Assembly (NCBI GenBank): GCA_905479575.1
Contig: CAJQNB010000017.1
Coordinates: 215,264-279,263, forward strand
Length of the DNA stretch: 64,000 bases
Source of the DNA: an uncultured Pseudophaeobacter sp.
GTDB lineage: Bacteria; Pseudomonadota; Alphaproteobacteria; Rhodobacterales; Rhodobacteraceae
Reading direction: 5' to 3'
Each line of letters opens with the position of its first letter. Within the stretch, counting starts at the first letter, position 1. Position numbers and translations under genes: made by a program. Below the pieces are notes generated by a model that was given only the letters and a program-made list of their open reading frames with translations, ran no database searches and was not told the origin of the DNA. Shown in pieces: positions 44,219-52,857 of this stretch.

Positions 44219-45814
44219 ATGGCTCCCAAGGTACTCATCTCCGACAAACTCTCCGAAGCCGCCGTACAGATCTTTCGCGATCGCGGCATCGACGTGGATT
44301 TCCAGCCTGACCTGGGCAAAGACAAAGACAAGCTCGCCGAAGTCATTGGCCAGTATGATGGTCTGGCGATCCGCTCGGCGACCAAGGTGACGGACAAGAT
44401 CCTCGCCAATGCCACAAACCTCAAGGTCATCGCCCGCGCCGGCATCGGCACCGACAACATCGACAAGGAGGCCGCGTCGAAAAAAGGTGTGATCGTGATG
44501 AACACGCCCTTTGGCAACATGATCACCACCGCGGAACACGCGATTGCGATGATGTTTGCCGTGGCGCGTCAGATCCCCGAGGCCTCCACCTCGACCCATG
44601 CAGGCAAATGGGAAAAGTCCAAATTCATGGGCACTGAGCTTACCAATAAAACCCTGGGCGTTATCGGCGCCGGCAACATTGGTGGCATCGTGTGCGATCG
44701 CGCCCGTGGCCTCAAGATGAAGGTCGTGGCCTATGATCCCTTCCTGGGTCAGGAAAAGGCCGACAAGATGGGCGTCGAAAAGGTCGAGCTGGACGAGCTG
44801 CTTGCCCGCGCCGATTTCATCACCCTGCACGTGCCCTTTACCGATGCCACAGCAAATATCCTGAGTCGCGAAAACCTGGCCAAGACCAAAAAAGGCGTGC
44901 GCATCATCAACTGCGCCCGTGGTGGTCTGGTGGACGAAGAGGCCCTGGCCGAAGCCCTGAAATCGGGCCATGTCGCTGGTGCCGCCTTTGACGTGTTCTC
45001 GCAAGAGCCCGCCAAGGAAAACGCCCTGTTCAACCTGCCCAACGTGGTCTGCACGCCGCATCTGGGCGCGGCAACAACCGAGGCGCAGGAAAACGTCGCT
45101 CTGCAGGTGGCAGAGCAGATGTCCAACTACCTGCTGACCGGCGCCGTTGAAAATGCGCTCAACATGCCAAGCGTCACCGCCGAAGAGGCCAAGGTCATGG
45201 GCCCCTGGATCAAACTGGCCGAGCACCTGGGCGCCTTTGTGGGTCAGATGACCGATGAGCCGATCAAGGCGATCAACATTCTATATGATGGTGTCGCCGC
45301 CGAGATGAACCTGGACGCGCTGAACTGCGCGGTTGTGGCGGGCATCATGAAAAAGGTGAACCCGGATGTGAACATGGTCTCCGCCCCCGTGGTGGCCAAG
45401 GAACGTGGCATCCAGATCTCGACCACCAATCAGGACAAAACCGGCGCCTTTGATGGCTATATCAAGGTGACAGCCGTCACGGATAAGCGCGAACGCTCGG
45501 TTGCAGGCACCGTGTTCTCCGATGGCAAACCCCGGTTTATCCAGATCAAAGGCATCAACATCGACGCTGAAGTAGGCGCGCATATGCTCTACACTACCAA
45601 CAACGACGTGCCGGGCATCATTGGTGCGCTGGGCCAGACCATGGGTGAACACGGCGTCAATATCGCCAACTTTACCCTGGGCCGGTCTGAGGCCGGTGGC
45701 GAAGCCATCGCGCTGCTTTATGTGGATGACATCGTCCCCGCCGACGCCCGCGCGAAGCTGGCCGAAAGCGATCTGTTCAACCAGATCAAACCGCTGCAGT
45801 TCGACGTCGCCTGA
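44219..45814 (+). CDS. serA: D-3-phosphoglycerate dehydrogenase
   Basis: First enzyme of serine synthesis; oxidises 3-phosphoglycerate with NAD. The 531-residue long-form SerA has an N-terminal substrate domain (MAPKVLISDKLSEAAVQIF), the NAD-binding GVIGAGNIGGIVCDRARG, the catalytic region INCARGGLVDEEALAEAL and the histidine in CTPHLGAATTEAQ. An intervening domain (about 320-450) and a C-terminal ACT domain (about 455-531, with NNDVPGIIGALGQTMGEHGV) follow, so feedback by serine is possible. The ATG at 44219 is chosen by family length. A terminator follows. Confidence 0.95.
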   Translation: MAPKVLISDKLSEAAVQIFRDRGIDVDFQPDLGKDKDKLAEVIGQYDGLAIRSATKVTDKILANATNLKVIARAGIGTDNIDKEAASKKGVIVMNTPFGNMITTAEHAIAMMFAVARQIPEASTSTHAGKWEKSKFMGTELTNKTLGVIGAGNIGGIVCDRARGLKMKVVAYDPFLGQEKADKMGVEKVELDELLARADFITLHVPFTDATANILSRENLAKTKKGVRIINCARGGLVDEEALAEALKSGHVAGAAFDVFSQEPAKENALFNLPNVVCTPHLGAATTEAQENVALQVAEQMSNYLLTGAVENALNMPSVTAEEAKVMGPWIKLAEHLGAFVGQMTDEPIKAINILYDGVAAEMNLDALNCAVVAGIMKKVNPDVNMVSAPVVAKERGIQISTTNQDKTGAFDGYIKVTAVTDKRERSVAGTVFSDGKPRFIQIKGINIDAEVGAHMLYTTNNDVPGIIGALGQTMGEHGVNIANFTLGRSEAGGEAIALLYVDDIVPADARAKLAESDLFNQIKPLQFDVA

Positions 45815-45842
45815 TTAGGGCGATACCGCTCTTGAAGTAATA

Positions 45843-45876
45843 AATGCTCCCGTCTTATCAGGCGGGGGCATTTTTT
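45843..45876 (+). terminator. Terminator after serA (partly inside the convergent gene)
   Basis: 10-bp stem AATGCTCCCG/CGGGGGCATT with one T-G wobble and a ten-base loop, followed by TTTTTT. Its right arm overlaps the 3' end of the convergent membrane-protein gene; on the minus strand it is followed by TTTATT, so it may work in both directions. Confidence 0.88.
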
Positions 45877-46262
45877 CTTGTCGCTGTATCGTGTTGTGCT
45901 GGATTCGGTTTTATCACTACCCAGGCAAAAACCAGCATCGACGCCAGAAAAACCAAAGATCCGATTTTGGCGAGTGTTTCGTTGAGCTCCAGAATGGCCA
46001 AGGCGATACCCGGCACTAGGATCAGCAGGGCGATAAGCGTGAGAGCGAAATGCGTCTTTGCCAACCCTGTCACGGCGGCACGTGGCATCAGGTGATAGTA
46101 AAAAGCAAAGAGAGCGCAGCTTACCCACCCCAAGAGATTAAGATGGCCGTGGGCTGGCGATAACAGGTGGTTCTGGCTGGCTGCCATGACAATGCCCCAG
46201 ACTATGCCACCTAGGGCAGAGAAAATCGCCATGATCATGAAGCTACGGCTTAATCCTGTCAT
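45858..46262 (-). CDS. Small four-helix membrane protein, heme-copper-oxidase-I-like
   Basis: Membrane protein of 134 residues with about four hydrophobic segments (about 7-27, 40-57, 68-90 and 97-117). Histidine-rich SPAHGHLNLLGW (about 35-46) and FYYHLMPRA (about 53-61) recall the heme-ligand helices of cytochrome oxidase/NorB subunit I, but it is far too short for a full subunit (about 450-550). It may bind heme or copper, or be a stand-alone fragment of that fold. Divergent from a LysR gene, which probably controls it. The C-terminal tail is polar. Function not established. Confidence 0.65.
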   Translation of the reverse strand: MTGLSRSFMIMAIFSALGGIVWGIVMAASQNHLLSPAHGHLNLLGWVSCALFAFYYHLMPRAAVTGLAKTHFALTLIALLILVPGIALAILELNETLAKIGSLVFLASMLVFAWVVIKPNPAQHDTATRKNAPA

Positions 46263-46353
46263 TGGGTGTTTCCTTTCCTTTGTCCGCAGATGAAGTCTGC
46301 CAAGTGTTCAGGAATTTTGGAAATTTATTGTTTGTATGATATATATAGATCGC

Positions 46354-47280
46354 ATGAATTTGTCCGGATTCGATCTTAACCTTCTCAAAGTGCTGAATGC
46401 CCTGTTGCACACGGGATCGACGACGGGTGCTGCAAAAGAAGTTGACCTATCGCAGCCTGCGGTTTCGGCCGGGTTAAAACGCCTGCGGCACGCGTTGCAA
46501 GATCCGCTTTTTGTGCGCCAGGGGCGTATGCTTGCGCCAACTGAATTCGCCCAGAACCTGAAAGTACCTCTGCGTGAGGTGCTTGACCGTACCGAGGGAA
46601 TCCTATCGGGGAGCAACTCATTCTCCCCCAAGACAACCGAAGCAGTCTTTCGGCTGTTGGGAAGTGATTTCTACGCTGAACTCTTATTGCCGCCGTTGGC
46701 CTGCCTGCTGGCAAAAGAGGCACCGGGTATCAAGGTGCAGCTGGTTGATTCCAGATTGGACCAAGATATCGAGGCTTTGGAAAATCGAGGTTTGGACATG
46801 GCCCTGGTTCCGCAAACTATGTTTCCCAAATGGGTCGAGACGCGTGATCTCTTGTCCTCGCAGTTTCTGGTGATTGCCCGGCAGGGGCACGCTGCCCTGT
46901 CCCGAAGGGGGACAGTACCGGGTGGTGTTATGCCCCTGGATCTGTACTGCGGGCTCAATCATGTTCTTTTCTCAGCTGCCGGGAAACTGCAGGGTCAGGG
47001 CGATCAGGCCCTTGCTGCACTTGAACAGCGGCGAAACGTTGTGATGACTTTGCCCGGATTTTCAGGTGTTTGTAACGTGGTATCCCAAAGTGATCTGTTG
47101 GCTTTGGTGCCGGAACAGTTTGCGCGACGCGTGGCCCCCAAGCTTGGCTTGGATATCTATCAGCCACCGTTTCATGTAGAGCCGGTGCAAAGCGTTCTGG
47201 CCTGGCATACGCGTCTGTCCACTGCGCCGGCTCATCGTTGGCTCAGAGATCATATCAAGGCGTTGCTTGAGGCTGTGTAG
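46354..47280 (+). CDS. LysR-family transcriptional regulator
   Basis: Regulator of 308 residues. The N-terminal winged helix-turn-helix is at about 1-60 (FDLNLLKVLNALLHTGSTTG, LSQPAVSAGLKRLRHALQDP), and a periplasmic-binding-like effector domain fills the rest. The start is uncertain: the ATG at 46336 would add six residues (MIYIDR) but lies in an A/T-rich stretch (ATGATATATATAG) that looks like promoter DNA, so 46354 is preferred. Divergent from the small membrane protein, which is the likely target. The effector is unknown. Confidence 0.87.
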   Translation: MNLSGFDLNLLKVLNALLHTGSTTGAAKEVDLSQPAVSAGLKRLRHALQDPLFVRQGRMLAPTEFAQNLKVPLREVLDRTEGILSGSNSFSPKTTEAVFRLLGSDFYAELLLPPLACLLAKEAPGIKVQLVDSRLDQDIEALENRGLDMALVPQTMFPKWVETRDLLSSQFLVIARQGHAALSRRGTVPGGVMPLDLYCGLNHVLFSAAGKLQGQGDQALAALEQRRNVVMTLPGFSGVCNVVSQSDLLALVPEQFARRVAPKLGLDIYQPPFHVEPVQSVLAWHTRLSTAPAHRWLRDHIKALLEAV

Positions 47281-47358
47281 TTATTTTAAGTGTTTATTCT
47301 TGTTATTTTAGGGCAGCAAGGCTGCGATCATAATAGATACTATATGTAAGGGTATTGA

Positions 47359-48090
47359 ATGCTGAATCAGATTTACGCGATTGGTGATATTCACGGCCAG
47401 CTGGAGATGCTGGAACAGGCGCTGGCGCGGATCGAGGCGGATGGCGGGCCGGAGGCGCGGGTGGTGTTCCTCGGCGATTACGTCGATCGCGGGCCGGACT
47501 CGCGCGGGGTGATCGAGCTGTTGTCGCAGGGGCTGGCGGCGGGGCGCAACTGGGTCTGCCTGCTGGGCAATCACGACCGGATGTTTTCCATGTTCATGGA
47601 GGATTACCCGCGCAATGACGACCGGCTGCTGGTGGGTTACCACTGGCTGCATGATCGCATTGGCGGGGTCGAGACGCTGCAGTCCTATGGGGTCGAGGTG
47701 CCGGAACGCACCCGAATATATGACGTCCATAGCGCTGCGCGACAGGCGGTGCCGGATCACCACCGTGCCTTTCTGAATGCGTTGCCGGATTTTCACCAGG
47801 AGGGCGAGCTGCTGTTTGTCCATGCCGGCATTCGCCCCGGAGTGGCACTGGAAGACCAAATCCAGAATGACAAAATCTGGATTCGAGAGGAGTTTCTGGA
47901 ATATCAAGGCGCCCATCCCTGGTTGGTGGTGCATGGGCATACGCAGATCCCCGTAGCGGAACATCGTGGCAATCGGGTCAACCTTGATTCCGGCGCCGGC
48001 TTTGGCCGTCCGCTCACGGCCGCCGTGTTTGAAGGGCGGGACTGCTGGGTGCTGGATGCGGAGGGGCGCAGTCCCTTGTTGGCCCCCTAA
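47359..48090 (+). CDS. PPP-family metallophosphoesterase (serine/threonine phosphatase-like)
   Basis: Protein of 243 residues with the PPP metal-site motifs in order: GDIHGQ (8-13), GDYVDRGPDS (about 39-48), GNHDRM (about 70-75), then VVHGHTQIP near the C-terminus. This matches bacterial PrpA/PrpB-type serine/threonine phosphatases and the related diadenosine-tetraphosphatases (ApaH-like). Length fits either. Single gene following the LysR gene; no functional link is obvious. Confidence 0.88.
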   Translation: MLNQIYAIGDIHGQLEMLEQALARIEADGGPEARVVFLGDYVDRGPDSRGVIELLSQGLAAGRNWVCLLGNHDRMFSMFMEDYPRNDDRLLVGYHWLHDRIGGVETLQSYGVEVPERTRIYDVHSAARQAVPDHHRAFLNALPDFHQEGELLFVHAGIRPGVALEDQIQNDKIWIREEFLEYQGAHPWLVVHGHTQIPVAEHRGNRVNLDSGAGFGRPLTAAVFEGRDCWVLDAEGRSPLLAP

Positions 48091-48255
48091 AAGCGCCCGC
48101 AGATCCGAAAAAAGACAATTGTGCGTAATTTGCACATATTCAGTAAAGAAATTCCGTGTATGCTGACAGTGTGATCGGCGGTTCGGTAATGAGTTCCCTT
48201 TGGGCGTAAAGCCCGCGTTGTCTGTGTTGCCGTCGATTACCCGTTTTTGCTAGGC

Positions 48256-49314
48256 TTAGGGCTGATTAATCTGGTTCCAGTCCAGGACCACCTTGCCGCT
48301 ATCTCCCGATTTCATCGCCGCGAATCCCTTGGCAAACTCATCGACACCAAACCGATGGGTGATGACGGCGCTCACATCCAATCCGTTTTGCAACATGGCG
48401 ATCATCTTGTACCAGGTTTCAAAGATCTCGCGGCCATAGACACCCTTCAGCGTCAGCGCCTTGAACACGATGCGGCTCCAGTCGACGGGAGATTTGCCCG
48501 GCGGGATGCCAAGCAGGGCGATGCGTCCGCCCATCACCAGGGCTTCGACCATCTGATCCAGCGCCGCCTGGTTGCCCGACATCTCTAGCCCCATATCAAA
48601 CCCCTGGCGCATGCCAAGTTCGGCAATGACGTCCTGCAGATCTTCGCGGGCCACATTGACCGGGCGCACATTGGCCACTTTGGCGGCCAGTTCCAGCCGC
48701 CCCGGGTTCACATCGGTGATCGCCACATGGCGGGCGCCAGCGTGGCGGGCCACAGCAGCGGCCATGATGCCAATGGGGCCGGCGCCGGTGATCAGCACGT
48801 CTTCTCCCACCAGATCAAAGCTGAGCGCCGTATGCACCGCATTGCCTAATGGATCGAGAATCGCGCCGATGTCATCCGAAATGTCATCGGGCAGGGGCAC
48901 AACATTAAAGGCCGGCAGCGCCAGATACTGGGCAAAGGCGCCCTGTTCGTTCACGCCGATACCGCGGGTTTCGGGATCCAGATGAAACTTTCCGGCGCGG
49001 CTTTGCCGGGAATGATGGCCAATCAAATGCCCCTCGCCTGAGCAGCGCTGGCCAATCGCCAGATCGGTGACATTGCGTCCCAGCTCGACGATTTCACCGG
49101 CAAATTCATGCCCGGTGATCAGCGGCACGGGCACCGTCTTTTGCGCCCAGGCGTCCCAGTTCCAGATATGCACATCGGTGCCACAGATGCCGGTTTTGTT
49201 GATCTTGATCAGCACCTCATCCGGGCCAATCTCTGGCACCGGTCCCTGCACCATCCACAGGCCTTCTTTGGGATGGGATTTTTCCAGCGCTTTCATCGTG
49301 TTTGGACGGGTCAT
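48256..49314 (-). CDS. tdh: L-threonine 3-dehydrogenase without the structural zinc cysteines
   Basis: Oxidises threonine to 2-amino-3-ketobutyrate with NAD, which Kbl then splits. The 352-residue MDR-family protein has catalytic-zinc residues C44 ([11 protein letters not shown]), H69 and E70 (GHEFAGE), and the nucleotide-binding [19 protein letters not shown]. Compared from memory with E. coli Tdh, the lobe that normally binds a second zinc through four cysteines reads [15 protein letters not shown]; the four positions are G99, S102, S105 and D113, so no structural zinc can be held there. The start overlaps the kbl stop codon by four bases (ATGA). Second gene of the kbl-tdh operon. Confidence 0.92.
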   Translation of the reverse strand: MTRPNTMKALEKSHPKEGLWMVQGPVPEIGPDEVLIKINKTGICGTDVHIWNWDAWAQKTVPVPLITGHEFAGEIVELGRNVTDLAIGQRCSGEGHLIGHHSRQSRAGKFHLDPETRGIGVNEQGAFAQYLALPAFNVVPLPDDISDDIGAILDPLGNAVHTALSFDLVGEDVLITGAGPIGIMAAAVARHAGARHVAITDVNPGRLELAAKVANVRPVNVAREDLQDVIAELGMRQGFDMGLEMSGNQAALDQMVEALVMGGRIALLGIPPGKSPVDWSRIVFKALTLKGVYGREIFETWYKMIAMLQNGLDVSAVITHRFGVDEFAKGFAAMKSGDSGKVVLDWNQINQP

Positions 49315-50498
49315 TTCAGGATCCCCAAGTCTTTGCCCACCTTGCCAAAGGCCGTCAGCGCGCGGGTGAGTTCGTCCCGTGTCAGGGCGGCGTTCATCTG
49401 GGTGCGAATACGGGCCTGGCCGCGCGGCACCACGGGAAAGAAAAATCCCGAGACATAGACACCCTCGTCAAACAGGGCTGCCGCCATGTCCTGTGCCAGC
49501 TGCGCCTCGCCCAGCATCACCGGCACGATGGGGTGTTCACCGGGCAAGAGGTCAAACCCCAGATCGGTGAGGCCTTGGCGCCAGAAGCGGGTATTTTCAA
49601 ACAGCTGCGCGCGCATATCGGCGCCTTTTTCAACCAGCGAGATGGCTTCCAGCCCGGCAGCAACGATAGAAGGCGGCAGCGAATTGGAGAACAAATAGGG
49701 CCGCGCCCGCTGCCGCAGCAGGTCGATCACTGGCTGCGGCCCGGCGATATAACCGCCAATGGCCCCTCCCAATGCTTTGCCCAAAGTCCCGGTGACGATG
49801 TCCACATCGACGCCAAAGTGATCCGGTGTGCCAGCGCCCTTTGGCCCCATGAACCCGGTAGCGTGGCAGTCATCCACCATCACCACGGCGTCATATTTAT
49901 CCGCCAGGGCGCGGATTTCCGGCAGCTTGGCCAGATAACCATCCATCGAGAACACCCCGTCGGTGGCGATCATGATATGGCGGGCATCATCCGCGCGGGC
50001 CTGTTTCAGCCAGGCCTCCAGATCATTCATATCACTGTTGAGATAGCGATAGCGCTTGGCCTTGCACAAGCGCACCCCATCGATGATCGAGGCATGGTTC
50101 AGACTGTCCGAGATAATGGCATCCTCTGGTCCCAACAGCGGCTCGAACAGCCCGCCATTGGCGTCAAAACAGGCGGCAAACAGAATGGCGTCATCCTTGT
50201 TCAGGAACTTTGCCAGGCGTTGCTCCAGTTCTCGGTGGATGTCTTGCGTGCCGCAGATGAACCGGACCGAGGCCATGCCAAAGCCCTTGCCCTCCATCAC
50301 GCCGCGCGCCGCTTGGATCAGATCAGGGTGATCTGCGAGACCCAGGTAGTTATTGGCGCAGAGGTTGATGACCTCCTTGTCCCCCACCGTGATCTCGCCC
50401 CCCTGTGGGGAGGTGATCATTCGTTCCCGCTTGTAGAGGCCATCGGCCTCAATCTGGGTGAGCGTCTCAGAGATATCGTTCAGAAATGCAGTGCTCAT
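49311..50498 (-). CDS. kbl: 2-amino-3-ketobutyrate CoA ligase (glycine C-acetyltransferase)
   Basis: PLP enzyme of 395 residues that cleaves 2-amino-3-ketobutyrate with CoA to glycine and acetyl-CoA. The alpha-oxoamine synthase features are [15 protein letters not shown] (about 48-62), [20 protein letters not shown] (about 210-229) and the PLP lysine in [15 protein letters not shown]. Start [19 protein letters not shown]. It pairs with tdh, which follows with overlapping codons. A symmetrical operator-like element lies 81-104 bases upstream. Confidence 0.95.
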   Translation of the reverse strand: MSTAFLNDISETLTQIEADGLYKRERMITSPQGGEITVGDKEVINLCANNYLGLADHPDLIQAARGVMEGKGFGMASVRFICGTQDIHRELEQRLAKFLNKDDAILFAACFDANGGLFEPLLGPEDAIISDSLNHASIIDGVRLCKAKRYRYLNSDMNDLEAWLKQARADDARHIMIATDGVFSMDGYLAKLPEIRALADKYDAVVMVDDCHATGFMGPKGAGTPDHFGVDVDIVTGTLGKALGGAIGGYIAGPQPVIDLLRQRARPYLFSNSLPPSIVAAGLEAISLVEKGADMRAQLFENTRFWRQGLTDLGFDLLPGEHPIVPVMLGEAQLAQDMAAALFDEGVYVSGFFFPVVPRGQARIRTQMNAALTRDELTRALTAFGKVGKDLGILK

Positions 50499-50871
50499 AG
50501 CGGGAAACTCCTTATCCGTGGAATCGCATCTACCATAGCGGAAAAGATTCCCAAATAGAAGATTTCACTATCCCGGAAAAAAATCCGCAAAGGTGGATTT
50601 TTGCGCGAAGGATCCTGCCCGACTCTGGGTGGGCGTGAAACTACAAATCAAAGGTCGTGCTAGGCGGCACCTCCAAGCGGCGCCCGGCCTGCTCCCGGAG
50701 GGCACGCTTGTTCAAATTGTTAGAGGGGTGCCAAATACTGCACCGCTCATAATTCGATAAAAGAGAAAGCTGAAGAATACGAAGACAATCGCCAGTTTGA
50801 GCCTCCTGCTTCAACAAGCGCTAAATCACTCTTGCTGAACTCGGCTTCGTTATTCAGCTAGAGCAGGTCAC
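50499..50871. other. Regulatory region upstream of kbl-tdh
   Basis: Gene-free 373 bases. It holds the kbl promoter, the symmetrical element at 50579-50602, and a GC-rich stretch at 50655-50705 similar in character to other intergenic repeats in the window. The remainder (50740-50870) is A/T-richer and shows no gene. Confidence 0.5.
50579..50602. promoter_or_regulatory. Operator-like inverted repeat upstream of kbl
   Basis: Perfect arms AAAAATCC/GGATTTTT with an eight-base centre, 81-104 bases upstream of the kbl start. The A/T-rich symmetry suits a dimeric regulator such as an Lrp/AsnC protein; E. coli kbl-tdh is controlled by Lrp. Which protein binds here is not shown. Confidence 0.45.
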
Positions 50872-51438
50872 TCATGCGTTCTTCACAATCAGAAAAACCC
50901 GTGCTGCCCCATTGGGTGCGGTGATCGCATGGCCCACGTCGGCAGCGTAGCGGGCGGTGTCGCCAGCCTGTAGGCTATCCTTGGCACTGCCGGATGTGAC
51001 CTCGATCTCGCCGTCCAGAACCGTCAGCTGTTCCATCGCGCCGCGGGTATGGGGCTGGCTGGTCAGGGCGCCGCCTTTGTCGAACCGAATGTCATAGACC
51101 TCATGCCCGCCGGCCTCTTCCGGCGGCGACAGGATGCGGATGCGGCAGCCTTCGCCGATGTTTTCGATCTTGGGCACATCAACGGCGCGCAAGACCTCGA
51201 TGTGGTCCTGCTGGTCGCCGGATTCCAACAGGCCGGCAAAATCCACCTGCAGCGCCCGGGTGAGGTTCCACAGCGTCGCAATGGTGGGGGAGCTTTCGCC
51301 GCGTTCGATCTGGCTGACCATCGAGCGGCTGACACCCGAGAGGTTGGCCACCGCCTCAAGGCTGAGCCCCTGGGCGCGGCGGGCCTCTTTCAGGCGGGCG
51401 GGCAGCAGGGTCAGGATATCGTCTGGGTTTTCCGTCAT
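50872..51438 (-). CDS. XRE-family regulator with cupin sensor domain
   Basis: Regulator of 188 residues. The N-terminal helix-turn-helix is at about 13-70 (GLSLEAVANLSGVSRSMVSQ, IERGESSPTIATLWNL). The C-terminal cupin domain spans about 100-188 (HTRGAMEQLTVLDGEIEV, then AGDTARYAADVGHAITAPNG). PuuR and related small-molecule-sensing regulators share this build. The ATG at 51438 begins MTENPDDILTLLP. It faces the thiolase gene across 132 bases and may control it, itself, or the kbl-tdh operon downstream on its own strand. Confidence 0.88.
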   Translation of the reverse strand: MTENPDDILTLLPARLKEARRAQGLSLEAVANLSGVSRSMVSQIERGESSPTIATLWNLTRALQVDFAGLLESGDQQDHIEVLRAVDVPKIENIGEGCRIRILSPPEEAGGHEVYDIRFDKGGALTSQPHTRGAMEQLTVLDGEIEVTSGSAKDSLQAGDTARYAADVGHAITAPNGAARVFLIVKNA

Positions 51439-51570
51439 AACAGATGTCCTGCGGGTCCTGAGGCAATTTGTCAATGACGGGACGTTCAGTTGTGGCCCAG
51501 GCCCGTCAGGGGCAGACAGCGCATGCTGCATCTGCATAATGCGCGCAACTGACTCGTGAGGAGAGAGATC

Positions 51571-52746
51571 ATGACTGATATCGTCATTCTGGATGGTGCC
51601 CGCACCGCAATTGGTACCTTTGGTGGCGCGCTTGCCAATACCGCGCCTATTGATCTGGCGACAGTGGCTTCAAAGGCCGCGATGGAGCGCTCTGGCGTTG
51701 ACCCGGAACAGATCGGCCATGTGGTATTTGGTCATGTGATCAACACCGAGCCGCGGGATATGTACCTGTCGCGGGTGGCGGCGATGCAGGCGGGTGTGCC
51801 CCATGGCACGCCAGCGATGAATGTGAACCGGCTCTGTGGTTCGGGGGCGCAGGCGCTGGTTTCGGGTATTCAGTCGCTGATGCTGGGGGATGCAGATTAC
51901 GCCCTGGCTGGTGGTGCGGAAAACATGTCGCGCAGCCCCTTTATCATGCAGCAGCAGCGTTGGGGCGCCAAGATGGGCGATGTGAAATCGCTGGATATGA
52001 TGCTGGGGGCGCTGAACTGTCCCTTTGGCACCGGCCACATGGGGGTAACCGCAGAGAATGTCGCGGATGAGCACGATATTACCCGCGAACAAATGGACGA
52101 ATTTGCCCTCGCCAGCCAGACCCGTGCGGCGGCAGCGATTGAGGCTGGCTATTTCAAAAGCCAGATCGTGCCTGTCGAGGTTAAGGTAAAGCGCGATATG
52201 GTGCCTTTTGAAGTGGATGAGCACCCCAAAGGCAGCACGATGGAAGCGCTGGCCGGGCTGGGGGCGGTGTTCCAGAAGGACGGTCGCGTCACAGCGGGCA
52301 ACGCCAGCGGCATCAATGATGGCGCGGCCGCCCTGGTGATGGCACGGGCAGAGGCGGCCGAAAAGGCAGGCCTGAAGCCCAAGGCGCGGGTTCTGGGCTA
52401 TGCCCATGCGGGGGTACGGCCCGAGGTGATGGGCATTGGCCCGGTGCCGGCGGTGCAAAACCTGCTGGCCAAAACCGGACTCAAGGTCTCTGATTTTGAC
52501 GTCATTGAAAGCAATGAGGCCTTTGCCTCGCAGGCGCTGGCGGTGAACAAGGAGCTGGGCCTGGATCCGGCGAAGGTGAACCCCAATGGCGGTGCCATTG
52601 CCCTGGGTCACCCGGTTGGGGCCACAGGCGCGTTGATCACCGTGAAGGCGCTTTATGAGCTGGAACGGATTGGTGGATCCAAAGCGCTGATCACCATGTG
52701 TATTGGCGGCGGTCAGGGAATTGCCCTGGCGATTGAACGTCTGTGA
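51571..52746 (+). CDS. Acetyl-CoA acetyltransferase (thiolase)
   Basis: Degradative or biosynthetic thiolase of 391 residues. The nucleophile C89 is in NRLCGSGAQALVSG, the catalytic histidine is in GGAIALGHPVGATGALI, and the second cysteine is in MCIGGGQGIALAIE. Start MTDIVILDGARTAIGTFGGA with GAGGAGAG upstream. Suited to acetoacetyl-CoA synthesis or cleavage (PhaA/AtoB-like) or to 3-ketoacyl-CoA with longer chains. No other fatty-acid or polyhydroxyalkanoate gene is adjacent, so direction and chain length are open. Confidence 0.92.
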   Translation: MTDIVILDGARTAIGTFGGALANTAPIDLATVASKAAMERSGVDPEQIGHVVFGHVINTEPRDMYLSRVAAMQAGVPHGTPAMNVNRLCGSGAQALVSGIQSLMLGDADYALAGGAENMSRSPFIMQQQRWGAKMGDVKSLDMMLGALNCPFGTGHMGVTAENVADEHDITREQMDEFALASQTRAAAAIEAGYFKSQIVPVEVKVKRDMVPFEVDEHPKGSTMEALAGLGAVFQKDGRVTAGNASGINDGAAALVMARAEAAEKAGLKPKARVLGYAHAGVRPEVMGIGPVPAVQNLLAKTGLKVSDFDVIESNEAFASQALAVNKELGLDPAKVNPNGGAIALGHPVGATGALITVKALYELERIGGSKALITMCIGGGQGIALAIERL

Positions 52747-52751
52747 CATTG

Positions 52752-52849
52752 AGACGGGGTAGGGGGGCTTTGCCCCTCTGGCCCTTTGGGCCATTCACCC
52801 CAAGGTATTTTGGCTAAGATGAAAGGGGGGCGCCGTGCTTGCGGCGCCC
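52752..52849. repeat. Composite intergenic repeat and two-way terminator between thiolase and ubiB
   Basis: Three hairpins in a row: GGGGC/GCCCC (52764-52768 with 52772-52776), TGGCCC/GGGCCA (52779-52784 with 52788-52793) and GGGCGCCG/CGGCGCCC (52828-52835 with 52842-52849). Between the second and third is TTCACCCCAAGGTATTTTGG, which looks like a repeat family common in Rhodobacteraceae intergenic DNA. The last hairpin probably ends ubiB transcription. Confidence 0.6.
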
Positions 52850-52857
52850 GTTCTTGT

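Noticed and set aside
50655..50705. tRNA-like or structured RNA in the kbl upstream gap
   Set aside because: No T-loop (GGTTCGA) or acceptor pairing can be drawn; only GC-rich repeat-like sequence.
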